DNA from: Flavivirga algicola
Lineage (GTDB): Bacteria > Bacteroidota > Bacteroidia > Flavobacteriales > Flavobacteriaceae
Direction of reading: 5' to 3'
Assembly (NCBI RefSeq): GCF_012910715.1
Contig: NZ_JABBHF010000004.1
Location: forward strand, 310,001 to 374,000
DNA length: 64,000 nt
Positions 27,006 to 35,443 of the stretch are shown in pieces (positions within the stretch are counted from its first letter, which is position 1; each line of letters opens with the position of its first letter). Below the pieces are notes generated by a model, which ran no database searches, was not told where the DNA came from, and saw only the letters and a program-made list of their open reading frames with translations. A program made the translations under genes and the position numbers.

Positions 27006-28721
27006 ATGCACAAGAAAACCTATTTTAACCATGCACTTAAGTTTGCAGTAGTATCTGGCCTAACTTTATTTTTAACAAGTTGCGAAAAGGAAGTCGTTGC
27101 AGAAAAAGAACAAATTGTAGAAGAAGTACAGGATAAACTTATTAAGATAGAAGATGTATCCATTAACGAAATACCTCAAATTAAAAGCTTTCTCAATGAA
27201 AAACCTATAGTAGCAAAGCCTACTAGCAATAAAGGAGCTAGTTCTAAAACAGATGAAACAGCATTTGGTACTGTGGATTTTTCTGAAATTAAAAAGCTGA
27301 CCGATACATTAGGCCAAGTAACTTACACATTCAGAATGATAAAACCGTCGGCTCGAACAAGTGTAGATTCAGGGTATTACTTTGATAATTTGGTAATTAA
27401 GCTATTAGGAGATGAAGGCGGTTATGAATCATATATTTTAAGATATACCTATGGTGGCGAATATAAGGAAGTGGATTATGAATACTATGGTCTTTCTGGT
27501 AAAATAGAGCATTACCCATTAACCGAAACTTCCTTTGGACTGAATTTTATAGACCCAAGTTTAACAGCTAGAGATAGTTGTAGGTTATATGTGGAATCGG
27601 ATTGTGGAAAAGCAGGACATCATAGTAGTTTAGATGAACCTGGCTGTACTTCAAACTCCTTAGCTGTAACAATTTATGTAGAGTGCTTTGGACTATCGGA
27701 CGAACTTCTTGTCTCAGGTAACTATACCTCTCCCGATGATACAGGAGGCGACCCAAGTCATGGAGGGGGAGGCAGACCTGGCTCAACTAGTCCCGCCCTT
27801 TCTCCTTATGATGCGATAGATATGGCGAAATACGAAGCCTTGGATAGGCTATTAGATCTGAGAAATTGGGAGTATGCTTGGCTATATGAATTACGCAATC
27901 ATAGACTAGCTATGCAAATTTATGATTTTCTTGAAAATGACACTTCTGATGAGGCTGTTGAGTTTGTTAATGAAGCTATAGATGCTCTAATGGAAGATGA
28001 AGATTTAGAATTTGAAGTGTTAGTGAGATTAATTAATGGAATGGATAAAGATTGTCAAGCTTTGATATTATTTAAGTCTATTCTCAAAGTTAATTCAACC
28101 TTTACAAATCTTATTAAGGATTCTTATTTAGCTACAAATAAGCCTAACATTAGTTTTGTAGACATCGCTGTAGGAGAAGGAGATCCTCCTCTACTTAGTG
28201 GTGAAGGAGCTAGAACTCAACCTCATTTAGGAACAGATGCCTCTACAGGCGAACCTACAGTAATTATTGAATTTAATAACGATTATTTAGACCAAGCAAC
28301 AGATTTAGGTTTTGTTAATACTTTATATCATGAATTGCTCCATGCACATATTTTAAATTTATATCATAAAGATCAATTATTAACGGTCTACCCTGTATAT
28401 ACATCTCTTAATACAGCTATGAACAATTACTATTCAGATGATACAAATTTAATATTTGGAGAAGCATATGAGCAAGAAATGCATAATATTTACGTTGATT
28501 TTATAGATGTATTAGCTGAAAGTTTGGTAGAATATGCTACAGCTTATAATATATCTGGAATAGATATGAATTATGCAAAGAAATTAGTTTGGGGTGGGCT
28601 AAAAGGGAATGATGTATTTACAGATAGTTTAACTTCTACTGAACAAAATGAGGCTCAAACTCTATTAGCTAAAGAAAATTTCAACCATTCAGATGCAAAA
28701 AGCAGTAAAACTTGTAATTAA
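27006..28721 (+). CDS. Lipoprotein with HELLH zinc-peptidase-like motif
   Basis: This 571-residue protein has a lipoprotein signal ending LTLFLTSC (cysteine 26), a charged low-complexity linker, a cysteine-containing strand-rich part (about 85-235), a glycine-rich linker (GGGGRPGS region, near 255), then a helical C-terminal part. In the latter, FVNTLYHELLHAHILNLYH puts HELLH at residues 442-446, the classic zinc-binding HExxH motif, and a following FGEAYEQEMH could supply the third ligand. It is likely an outer-membrane-anchored metalloprotease or a relative, though I do not recognise the exact family. The segment DSCRLYVESDCGKAGHHSSL near 190-209 suggests disulphides. Its 3' end overlaps the next gene by 29 bp. 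Confidence 0.72.
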   Translation: MHKKTYFNHALKFAVVSGLTLFLTSCEKEVVAEKEQIVEEVQDKLIKIEDVSINEIPQIKSFLNEKPIVAKPTSNKGASSKTDETAFGTVDFSEIKKLTDTLGQVTYTFRMIKPSARTSVDSGYYFDNLVIKLLGDEGGYESYILRYTYGGEYKEVDYEYYGLSGKIEHYPLTETSFGLNFIDPSLTARDSCRLYVESDCGKAGHHSSLDEPGCTSNSLAVTIYVECFGLSDELLVSGNYTSPDDTGGDPSHGGGGRPGSTSPALSPYDAIDMAKYEALDRLLDLRNWEYAWLYELRNHRLAMQIYDFLENDTSDEAVEFVNEAIDALMEDEDLEFEVLVRLINGMDKDCQALILFKSILKVNSTFTNLIKDSYLATNKPNISFVDIAVGEGDPPLLSGEGARTQPHLGTDASTGEPTVIIEFNNDYLDQATDLGFVNTLYHELLHAHILNLYHKDQLLTVYPVYTSLNTAMNNYYSDDTNLIFGEAYEQEMHNIYVDFIDVLAESLVEYATAYNISGIDMNYAKKLVWGGLKGNDVFTDSLTSTEQNEAQTLLAKENFNHSDAKSSKTCN

Positions 28722-29292
28722 AATTTATTTATTTATTTTGTTTTCAGGTAGTATTAATAGTCAAACTATTGAAGATAATTACTTGTTAATAAATAAAGTT
28801 ATTGAATTAACAAGAACTGAATCTGATAGCATTTATAAATTATTAAAGTCTGTCAGTTCAAATAAAGATAAATTAGAAAAATATTATAATTTTAATTATT
28901 TTAATAAGCCTTTATATAGAGAGGTAATTGATTATGATGAGCAAAAAGATTCATTAATTTATGATGACGGCGTAAATCAAAAAAAGAGAGAACATCTTTG
29001 GTCTTTAAAATATGCAATATTAGATAGCATATTTACCAAAAAGGATATAGAGTACTTTTTACAACAAAATGAAGTATGGGTATGGAATACTGATAAATTA
29101 AATGATAGTATCAATCTTTCTAACGATAATAGTCTGTCTTTTGGAAATATAATTCACAAACCATATTATAGTTTAAATCATAAATATGCAATAGTGCAAC
29201 ATATATCAGCTAAGACATTTACCAGTTTTTATATATTTAAAAAAGAAAAAAATGAGTGGTTAAAGATTGGTAGTATCAAAAATATCTGGTGA
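28693..29292 (+). CDS. Small secreted protein of unknown function, overlapping partner of the HELLH lipoprotein
   Basis: The protein has 199 residues with a signal peptide (VIKIYLFILFSGSINSQ, cut probably after the serine). The rest is charged and helical, then strand-rich (YYSLNHKYAIVQHISAKTF near 155-173, then FYIFKKEKNEWLKIGSIKNIW at the end). I do not recognise the family. The start ATG lies inside the lipoprotein gene with a 29-bp overlap in another frame, which implies translational coupling and a shared task in the periplasm or envelope. Confidence 0.65.
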   Translation: MQKAVKLVIKIYLFILFSGSINSQTIEDNYLLINKVIELTRTESDSIYKLLKSVSSNKDKLEKYYNFNYFNKPLYREVIDYDEQKDSLIYDDGVNQKKREHLWSLKYAILDSIFTKKDIEYFLQQNEVWVWNTDKLNDSINLSNDNSLSFGNIIHKPYYSLNHKYAIVQHISAKTFTSFYIFKKEKNEWLKIGSIKNIW

Positions 29293-29381
29293 CAAAGTAT
29301 CTTAGAAAAAGACTTTTTTTATTATACTGTAATACTAACACTAGTGTTTTTTTAAACTATCGGGTTAATATTGGTGTTTTG

Positions 29382-29408
29382 ATTCCTCCCTTTTCAAAAG
29401 GGAGGAAT
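29382..29408. repeat. Perfect 27-bp palindrome between convergent genes
   Basis: ATTCCTCCCTTTT at 29382-29394 and AAAAGGGAGGAAT at 29396-29408 are exact complements around a single C. It lies in the 201-bp gap between the convergent genes ending at 29292 and 29494 and could act as a transcription barrier, although no T tract follows. A related fragment with CCTC, CTTT and AAGGGAGG occurs near 44140-44162, suggesting a dispersed palindromic repeat. Confidence 0.6.
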
Positions 29409-29493
29409 AAGTCTGATTTATATTTCGAGTTCTGTTTTAAATTTAACATTGAAAGGAAGACGTGTTTTTGTTTTTTATTTGACCAATCTTAAC

Positions 29494-32400
29494 CTAGTTA
29501 ACCACTAGTTTCAATTTCTGATCTTTGTTTTTATTTCGGATATTTAAAAAATAGAGCCCTTTGCTTGTGAATATATTCGAATTAATGCTCAGGATATTTT
29601 CATTAGCAAGTGTTTTATACACCAACCTTCCCATGGTATCAAAGATTTTAATTGAAGTATTGTGTTCATATCCTTGGAGGTTTATATTAAAATACCCATA
29701 CGAAACAGGGTTTGGATATAAGATTACTTCTTCTTTCAAAATGTCGTTTGATGTGTCTACTCCCAATGAGTTGTCATAGCCAGTCCAGGAGATGTCATCA
29801 AATGCAATAGTTCGGTTTCCGCCATCAATGGAGGCATTCTTAATAGCGATGGTTATATCTCCAGAAATGTTAATGTTGTCCACGGTATAAGTGTATATAT
29901 CAGCTCCTGTATGAGTAAATGTATTGACAATATTACCATTGATCAACAGTTGTAGGGTGCGCTCTATACCTCCTTCCCACAAATCCTTACAGCTAACCGA
30001 AAATGAACCTATTCCCCCAGAAATTGTTCCTGATTGTATACCGATTTTATTCTTTTGAAAATAGACGCATTTAGATGCATTGATATAGCCATCAACCCCC
30101 TTTGCATCAACAGTCCAGCTAATTCCATTATCTCCAGTATACGTTTCGCTACCCCAACCAGACAATGTCATATTGGAGAATGTTTCACTACCGCCTCCAT
30201 TTCCTCCAGATATATCTACAGTAATGCTGCTTGTGTCAGTAAAACCTCCGTCTTCTGTAGTTGCAGTAATTGTTGCATTACCATTAGAGACGGCGGTTAC
30301 TACTCCGGTATTTTGATCAACTGTTGCTACTGATGTGTTATCCGATTCCCATGTCACTGTTTGATTTGTGGCTATAGATGGGTATATAGTAGCAGATAAG
30401 TTAGAAGTGTCACCTACATAAGTTAAAGTTACAGTATCGGGACTTACACTTACGCCAGTTACATCGATGTTTGCGGTATATCCAGTCCAAGTAATATCAT
30501 CGAATGCTACAGTTCGATCTCCTCCATCAAAGGAAGCATTTCTAATGGCTATAGTTATATCTCCAGAAATATTAATATTGTCCACTGAATATGTATATAT
30601 AGAAGTACCAGTATGCTTAAATGTGTCCACAACATTACCGTTGATAAGTAATTGTAGGGTGCGTTCTATACCATCCTCCCATAAATCTTTACAACTCACA
30701 GAAAATGAACCTATTCCCCCAGAAATTGTTCCTGACTGAATACCAGTAGTATTCTTCTGAAAATATACACCTTTAGATGCATTGATATATCCAGTAACGC
30801 CTTTTGCATTAACAGTCCAACTGATTCCATTGTCTCCTGTATACGTTTCACTGCCCCAACCCGACAATGTCATATTGGTAAATGTTTCGCTACCATTTCC
30901 TCCACTTTGTCCGTCATACCATGCGATTTTTAACGATTCGTATTTAGAAATAGCAGCATCAATCCAGGCAGGTTTTGCTCCAAGTCTATGCTCTACCTGT
31001 GCTTCGTATAAAGATTCTGGACTCACCTTTGTTCCATTACTTTCTTCGTATTTAAGATTGGATTGATCGAAAGTTGTAGTGGCGCTCCCATGGTAACCAA
31101 CTATAATAGGATTGACAACTGTTGTACCGCAATAGTTGCCGCCACAACCAGTATTCCAGAAATTATAATTCGTTTCATTCCCTCCAGTACGCTCTTGATT
31201 CCAAATGGTTAAGCCAGATAAATGATTTGGGTTGTTGGAATAGTGTCCTCCAGATCCAGATATACCACTACTTAAGTACAAATCTATCAGATTAGTACGG
31301 GGTTGGGCAGCATGGAGATCCCAACCTCTTCCTGCTGTGTCTATTCTCCAAACCACCGATCCACTAGTGCGCCCAGACATGTCTGTTCCATGCCATTGAC
31401 CATTATTTGTATTGTCCCAAATCAAACCTTGAAGTATGCCAGTCGATCCACCGTCTGCAGTAGATATGGCATGACCTGCGTTCCCATCAACTAATATATT
31501 CATGACAGTTGATGCGTAAGAAGCATGAAGCTTTGTAGCCAGAGAAACGTTAGAGAATTTGGAACGTCGAACCCATGAATTTGCTGCATGTCTTATAAGT
31601 ATAGCATGCCAGGCATAGTCGTGGATGTAATCCTTATGATGTTGGAAAGGATCATTAAAATTACCCTTGAAGTGAATGTCTTCAAACCCACAATTTTCAA
31701 TTAGATCAACCGTGTGAGCTTTCCATCCTAAAGAGGCGTCCATATCGTCAAGAATAGGATCTTTTAGTGTTATAGTATTGTTTGAAGTATTAACAGACTC
31801 GATTTCATGAAACTCCGATACTTTAACGCCATCATCGATAACCTTAGTCCAGATACTCCGTGGTGTCTTGCCATCAAGGAAGTAGTTGTTTGCGGCGGTA
31901 TTGCTGTTCATTTCCAGTTTGAGATACTTTTTGTTTTGGAAGATAGTCGCATTTTGTACCTTAACTGTGAAATCACCGCGATTTTGATCTTGGGTTATGT
32001 TGGTGCTACCAGTGTTGCTTGACCCTCCTATAAACTGTATCATTTGAGGTGTGCCCCAGGGATTTTCTCCAGGTGGAAGTAACATATGGTTTACCATATT
32101 AATTACCGTACCCCCAGGCGTTGAGCCACTCCCTTTGAGGATAATATTTGATTCGGTAATTATAATGCTATTGGTGCTGTTGGCGTTTGTGTTTATAAGA
32201 AATTCACCAGGGGGGAAGAATACGATTCCACCACCATTGGCTTCAGCTGCATCTATGGCTGCTTGAATGGCTGCTTGGTCTGAGTTGCTGTCGTTAGCAA
32301 CTGCTCCATAATTTGTGATATCAAAAGTTGTAAGACTGTGCGTTTCAGGAATTGCTTCTTGTCCTTGTTTATAGCCTGCATAGCTATAATTTGGGAGCAC

Positions 32401-32526
32401 TGGTATACTGGGATCAGAGATTGTTCCAATGTATTTTTTCCATACTTGAGCTTCCTGACCAAAGCTCTTCATCGAAAATAAAATAATGGTCATAAATACC
32501 ATTGCTAGAGTAGTCTTTTTTTTCAT
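29494..32526 (-). CDS. Secreted beta-helix (pectate-lyase-like, DUF4955) protein with two repeated modules, BIG2 domain and T9SS sorting tail
   Basis: The 1010-residue protein has a signal peptide (about 1-23) and a right-handed beta-helix domain. The helix domain begins FDITNYGAVANDSNSDQAA (about 47-65), the usual pectate-lyase-superfamily opening with FFPPGEF at about 98-104. It continues to a DUF4955-like end (KVSPESLYEAQVEHR near 506-520). Then follow a 138-residue module (546-683), a BIG2 immunoglobulin-like domain (684-779), a second copy of the module (780-917), and a type IX secretion sorting tail beginning VILYPNPVSYGYFNI and ending LKLVVN. It is thus secreted across the outer membrane and attached to the surface or released. 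DUF4955 proteins of marine Bacteroidota are linked with algal polysaccharide use, but the substrate here is inferred. Confidence 0.88.
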   Translation of the reverse strand: MKKKTTLAMVFMTIILFSMKSFGQEAQVWKKYIGTISDPSIPVLPNYSYAGYKQGQEAIPETHSLTTFDITNYGAVANDSNSDQAAIQAAIDAAEANGGGIVFFPPGEFLINTNANSTNSIIITESNIILKGSGSTPGGTVINMVNHMLLPPGENPWGTPQMIQFIGGSSNTGSTNITQDQNRGDFTVKVQNATIFQNKKYLKLEMNSNTAANNYFLDGKTPRSIWTKVIDDGVKVSEFHEIESVNTSNNTITLKDPILDDMDASLGWKAHTVDLIENCGFEDIHFKGNFNDPFQHHKDYIHDYAWHAILIRHAANSWVRRSKFSNVSLATKLHASYASTVMNILVDGNAGHAISTADGGSTGILQGLIWDNTNNGQWHGTDMSGRTSGSVVWRIDTAGRGWDLHAAQPRTNLIDLYLSSGISGSGGHYSNNPNHLSGLTIWNQERTGGNETNYNFWNTGCGGNYCGTTVVNPIIVGYHGSATTTFDQSNLKYEESNGTKVSPESLYEAQVEHRLGAKPAWIDAAISKYESLKIAWYDGQSGGNGSETFTNMTLSGWGSETYTGDNGISWTVNAKGVTGYINASKGVYFQKNTTGIQSGTISGGIGSFSVSCKDLWEDGIERTLQLLINGNVVDTFKHTGTSIYTYSVDNINISGDITIAIRNASFDGGDRTVAFDDITWTGYTANIDVTGVSVSPDTVTLTYVGDTSNLSATIYPSIATNQTVTWESDNTSVATVDQNTGVVTAVSNGNATITATTEDGGFTDTSSITVDISGGNGGGSETFSNMTLSGWGSETYTGDNGISWTVDAKGVDGYINASKCVYFQKNKIGIQSGTISGGIGSFSVSCKDLWEGGIERTLQLLINGNIVNTFTHTGADIYTYTVDNINISGDITIAIKNASIDGGNRTIAFDDISWTGYDNSLGVDTSNDILKEEVILYPNPVSYGYFNINLQGYEHNTSIKIFDTMGRLVYKTLANENILSINSNIFTSKGLYFLNIRNKNKDQKLKLVVN
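29776..30189 (-). repeat. Direct repeat copy 2 within the beta-helix protein gene (414 bp)
   Basis: This segment encodes residues 780-917, beginning SETFSNMTLSGWGSETYTGD and ending AFDDISWTGY. It matches the copy at 30478-30891 in length (both 414 bp) and in most codons and residues. It is a probable carbohydrate-binding-like beta-sandwich. Confidence 0.9.
30478..30891 (-). repeat. Direct repeat copy 1 within the beta-helix protein gene (414 bp)
   Basis: This segment encodes residues 546-683, beginning SETFTNMTLSGWGSETYTGD and ending AFDDITWTGY. Substitutions against copy 2 are mostly conservative, for example GKGVYF against SKCVYF-type changes near the middle. The high identity implies recent duplication or gene conversion. 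Confidence 0.9.
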
Positions 32527-32935
32527 TTTTAATAAGTTTAGTTTTTAATTAAAGAATAAAATTACTTTACAATTCTGTTTATTTAAGGGGAGGAATTGAT
32601 GAAAAAAGAAGGGGAAATCGTTCGTGCCTTTTAAAGTTGAAATTCAGTAATCTAAATTTCTCATCTTGAATCTCTTAAGTCAAACTTCACGATTTAGTAT
32701 GACTTACATAAAGAAACTCATTTTTGTGTCTTTGAAGAGAAGAAAGTCCTCTAAGGTTTTATGAACCATGACTTTTTTAGTACCATAATCATGATGCCCA
32801 TTGTGCTGAATCAAATAAGAAATCATAACTAATTGACTTTGTGTAAATAAAATTGTAGGTTTTTTATTTTTAAAATAAGAGAATTTTAAGTCAAAAATAT
32901 TTAAATTGTAAAAAATTAACTAATAATATTTTTAC
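32527..32935. other. Intergenic region with no recognised feature
   Basis: This 409-bp gap separates the divergent beta-helix and outer-membrane protein genes. It is AT-rich. The only oddity is GGGGAGGA near 32587-32594 followed by an 11-codon plus-strand frame (ATG at about 32598, ending TTTTAA), which I do not consider a gene. I see no consensus promoter with both elements. Confidence 0.5.
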
Positions 32936-33634
32936 TTGAAAAAAATATACCTTTTAGTTTTCTTGTTTTTTTTGGTCAAATCACTGTTTTCCCAAAGAAA
33001 ATATAATAAGTTATCAATAGAAGCAGGATATGGTTTTAATATACCGATTAGCCCTAAAGATGATATTTCAACATCTGATTACCTGCTCCCCAATCACGTA
33101 GACCTAGGGGTAAGATATATGTTTGATGAATATTTTGGTTTAAAAATGCGTTATGCTAATGATAGATTTAGAGATAAAAAAGATAAAAACATAGGCAATG
33201 GATACCACAGGTTAGGAATTGAGGCCGTATATAATTTAAGCAGTAGGTTAGATTTGTTTAATAATAATTTTAATATCCTTTTTCATGCTGGAATTGGTGT
33301 AACCTATGCTTTTCCTGGAGCAATCAAGCGATTTAAAAATGGAGGGGAGTTCACATTTGGGTTAACCCCTTATAATACGAAACGGTATGAGAGAATTGGA
33401 AATCTCATTTTTGGATTAACGCCACAGATTAGGTTATCGGACGATATGGCACTGACTTTTGATATGGCTTATGTTGTTAATACACAACAACAATATTCGT
33501 ATAGTGGAGAATTATTGTACATAAATAGAAGAAAAGTTCAAGGTGGGTTTGTGAATTTTACGGTTGGACTTCAATTTTATTTAGGTAAGGAAAGAAGACA
33601 TGCAGATTGGTATTACAATAGTAGGAAATATTAA
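32936..33634 (+). CDS. Outer-membrane beta-barrel protein (PorT-like fold)
   Basis: This 232-residue protein has an N-terminal signal peptide (IYLLVFLFFLVKSLFSQ) and alternating strand patterns such as KLSIEAGYGFNIPISP, DLGVRYMFDEYFGLKMRY and GGFVNFTVGLQFYLG. The pattern of aromatic residues at strand ends fits an eight-to-ten-stranded outer-membrane barrel like OmpW/PorT-family proteins. The start is a TTG at 32936, because no ATG lies upstream of the signal peptide. It sits 9 bp before the gmd/fcl remnant and could be the first gene of the polysaccharide locus transcript, possibly a host-specific envelope protein with no direct role in it. The C-terminal end is charged and not the usual terminal phenylalanine. 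Confidence 0.75.
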   Translation: MKKIYLLVFLFFLVKSLFSQRKYNKLSIEAGYGFNIPISPKDDISTSDYLLPNHVDLGVRYMFDEYFGLKMRYANDRFRDKKDKNIGNGYHRLGIEAVYNLSSRLDLFNNNFNILFHAGIGVTYAFPGAIKRFKNGGEFTFGLTPYNTKRYERIGNLIFGLTPQIRLSDDMALTFDMAYVVNTQQQYSYSGELLYINRRKVQGGFVNFTVGLQFYLGKERRHADWYYNSRKY

Positions 33635-33643
33635 ATATTTATA

Positions 33644-34144
33644 ATGGACAAAATAAAAGTAGCCTTAATAGCAGGTGTAACGGGGCAAGATGGTGCATAT
33701 TTGAGAGAGTTTCTGTTAAAGGAAAACTACATAGTTCATGGTACCAAAAGACGATCCTCACAATTTAATACCGATAGGATAGATCACTTATACCAAGACC
33801 CTCATATTGAACACAGGAATTTTATATTGCACGCAGACGATATGGCGAAAGCAGTCATTTTTGCTGTTGAAAATAAGCTGCCCGATCATTTGTACAATAT
33901 TGGTTCGGGTAAAGATCTTCTAATTAGAGAGCTAGTGAATTTAATTCAAAAAACGGCTGGACATCAAGGAGGTATAATATGGGATACATCGAAACCGGAT
34001 GGAACACCTCGAAAACTTCTAAATGTATCTGGAATAAATAAATTAGGGTGGCAGACACAAATAGATTTAAAGGAAGGAATACAAGATACTTATAATTGGT
34101 ATTGTGATAATATTGAAAATATTAAAGAAGTTTCTATAAAATAA
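33644..34144 (+). pseudogene. Remnant of gmd fused in frame to the end of fcl
   Basis: The 166-residue frame has a GDP-mannose 4,6-dehydratase start (VALIAGVTGQDGAYLREFLL, about 6-25, then KRRSSQFNTDRIDHLYQDPH, 36-55) that passes within a few residues into the end of GDP-L-fucose synthase (ADDMAKAVIFAVENK, 64-78; KPDGTPRKLLNVSGINKLGW, near 121-140). Full proteins would be about 370 and 310 residues. The catalytic Tyr-x-x-x-Lys regions and most of both enzymes are missing, so it cannot make GDP-fucose. The junction falls in FILH at 60-63 (33821-33832), where both genes plausibly read F-x-L-H, which suggests a deletion of roughly 1.6 kb across short homology. It overlaps nothing and starts the locus of glycan genes. 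Confidence 0.82.
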
Positions 34145-34150
34145 TTTTTA

Positions 34151-35443
34151 TTGAAAAATATTACTAAGTATTTAACAAAAAACTTTTTAGTTTCCACAAG
34201 TAAGACGCTTACAGTATCGTTAGTTACTTTATTGCTACTGCCATTAATAATAAAAAGATTAGGGTTAGAATTATATGGTATCATTAGTCTTACTTTACTA
34301 TTCAGTGGTGTTTCCTCCTTAATAGATTTAGGATTGTCTAAGGCTGTTATACTCCTGAGTGGAGAAAATAAAACTTCAGAAAACAGAATAGTTTCTTCTG
34401 CGTTATATATTAATCTTTTTATTATTGGGGTTTTGTCGGTTGTTTTTATTTTATTGCAAATCTTCTCTGTCGATTTACTCGGAAGTGATATAAACATAGA
34501 TAAGACCAACAGGTTTATAGTCATTAATACAGGATTTTTGCTCTTAATATTGATGTTGTTGAATAATTTGTGCAGAACGATTTTAGAAGCCAAATATAAA
34601 ATTCACATTGTTAATTTAAGTTTGGCGATCTATACACCATTACTTTACGTTATCATTTTTGTACTTAGCTTTTTTACAAAGCAAATTGTTGTTTATGTTT
34701 TGACACCTTTAGTTCTAACGCTTTTAATGTTTATTTTTAATATTACGTATTTAAAATACAATACAACGATACGTATTGTAAAAGTTGCTAAAAGTGATAT
34801 TAAATATGTTTTAAAAAAGTCATTTGCTTTTTTAAATATTGGGCTCATTAATAGTCTGGTAATGCCAACTATGCGTTATGTTTTTGTGCTTCTTGCTGCA
34901 GATGTTGGACTTTATGCCATATTCGATCTGTCTTTTAAAATAGCTATGCTAACCAATAGCTTTATACTGGCGTTATCAACACCAATGTTTGCTGTTTTCT
35001 CTAAGGAAATTCAAGTGAATTCAAAGAAAATGATACATGTGGCGTATAAAATATTCTATTTATCATTGGCAATGTACATCATAATAAATGTGGCATATTA
35101 CTTTTTGGGTAATTACTTTTTAACATTCTTAAGTCTTGACCCTGATAATCTTGATCTTTTATATAATATTACATTTTTGCTTATAATTTCGTTGGGGAGC
35201 GTGGCCTTGGTCGAGATCTTTTATAGGTATTTTCTGGGAAACAATCAATTGATTAACGCCTTTTTGTTAAAATTGATTGTCCCGATCATGGGCATTATAC
35301 TATTTTTTGTTTTTAACCATGTAGAGCTAATTTACAGATTTATTTATGCCTACGGAACAAGTTTAGTGATAAGTGCCATAGCCATAGCATTAAGTTTTAT
35401 GATTGCTAATAAGCGTAAAAAAACTGTTATAATATGCTTATAG
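34151..35443 (+). CDS. Polysaccharide flippase (Wzx-like, MATE/MVF superfamily)
   Basis: This 430-residue protein has about twelve hydrophobic helices over its whole length and belongs to the polysaccharide biosynthesis/oligosaccharide flippase group. Early helices (about 14-55) include the phrase LLLPLIIKRLGLELYGIISL, typical of the Polysacc_synt family start. In Wzy-dependent pathways it moves undecaprenyl-linked repeat units across the inner membrane. The start is a TTG at 34151, seven bases after the remnant gene stop; no ATG is available upstream of helix 1. It overlaps the next gene by 10 bp, indicating an operon. Confidence 0.86.
   Translation: MKNITKYLTKNFLVSTSKTLTVSLVTLLLLPLIIKRLGLELYGIISLTLLFSGVSSLIDLGLSKAVILLSGENKTSENRIVSSALYINLFIIGVLSVVFILLQIFSVDLLGSDINIDKTNRFIVINTGFLLLILMLLNNLCRTILEAKYKIHIVNLSLAIYTPLLYVIIFVLSFFTKQIVVYVLTPLVLTLLMFIFNITYLKYNTTIRIVKVAKSDIKYVLKKSFAFLNIGLINSLVMPTMRYVFVLLAADVGLYAIFDLSFKIAMLTNSFILALSTPMFAVFSKEIQVNSKKMIHVAYKIFYLSLAMYIIINVAYYFLGNYFLTFLSLDPDNLDLLYNITFLLIISLGSVALVEIFYRYFLGNNQLINAFLLKLIVPIMGIILFFVFNHVELIYRFIYAYGTSLVISAIAIALSFMIANKRKKTVIICL

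Noticed and set aside
29561-32266. Plus-strand frames across the beta-helix protein gene
   Set aside because: They are antisense to a clear secreted multidomain protein and their repetition reflects the direct repeat.
32598-32633. Eleven-codon frame with an SD-like GGGGAGGA upstream of it
   Set aside because: It is too short, has no conserved context, and Bacteroidota rarely use SD sites; not a supported gene.
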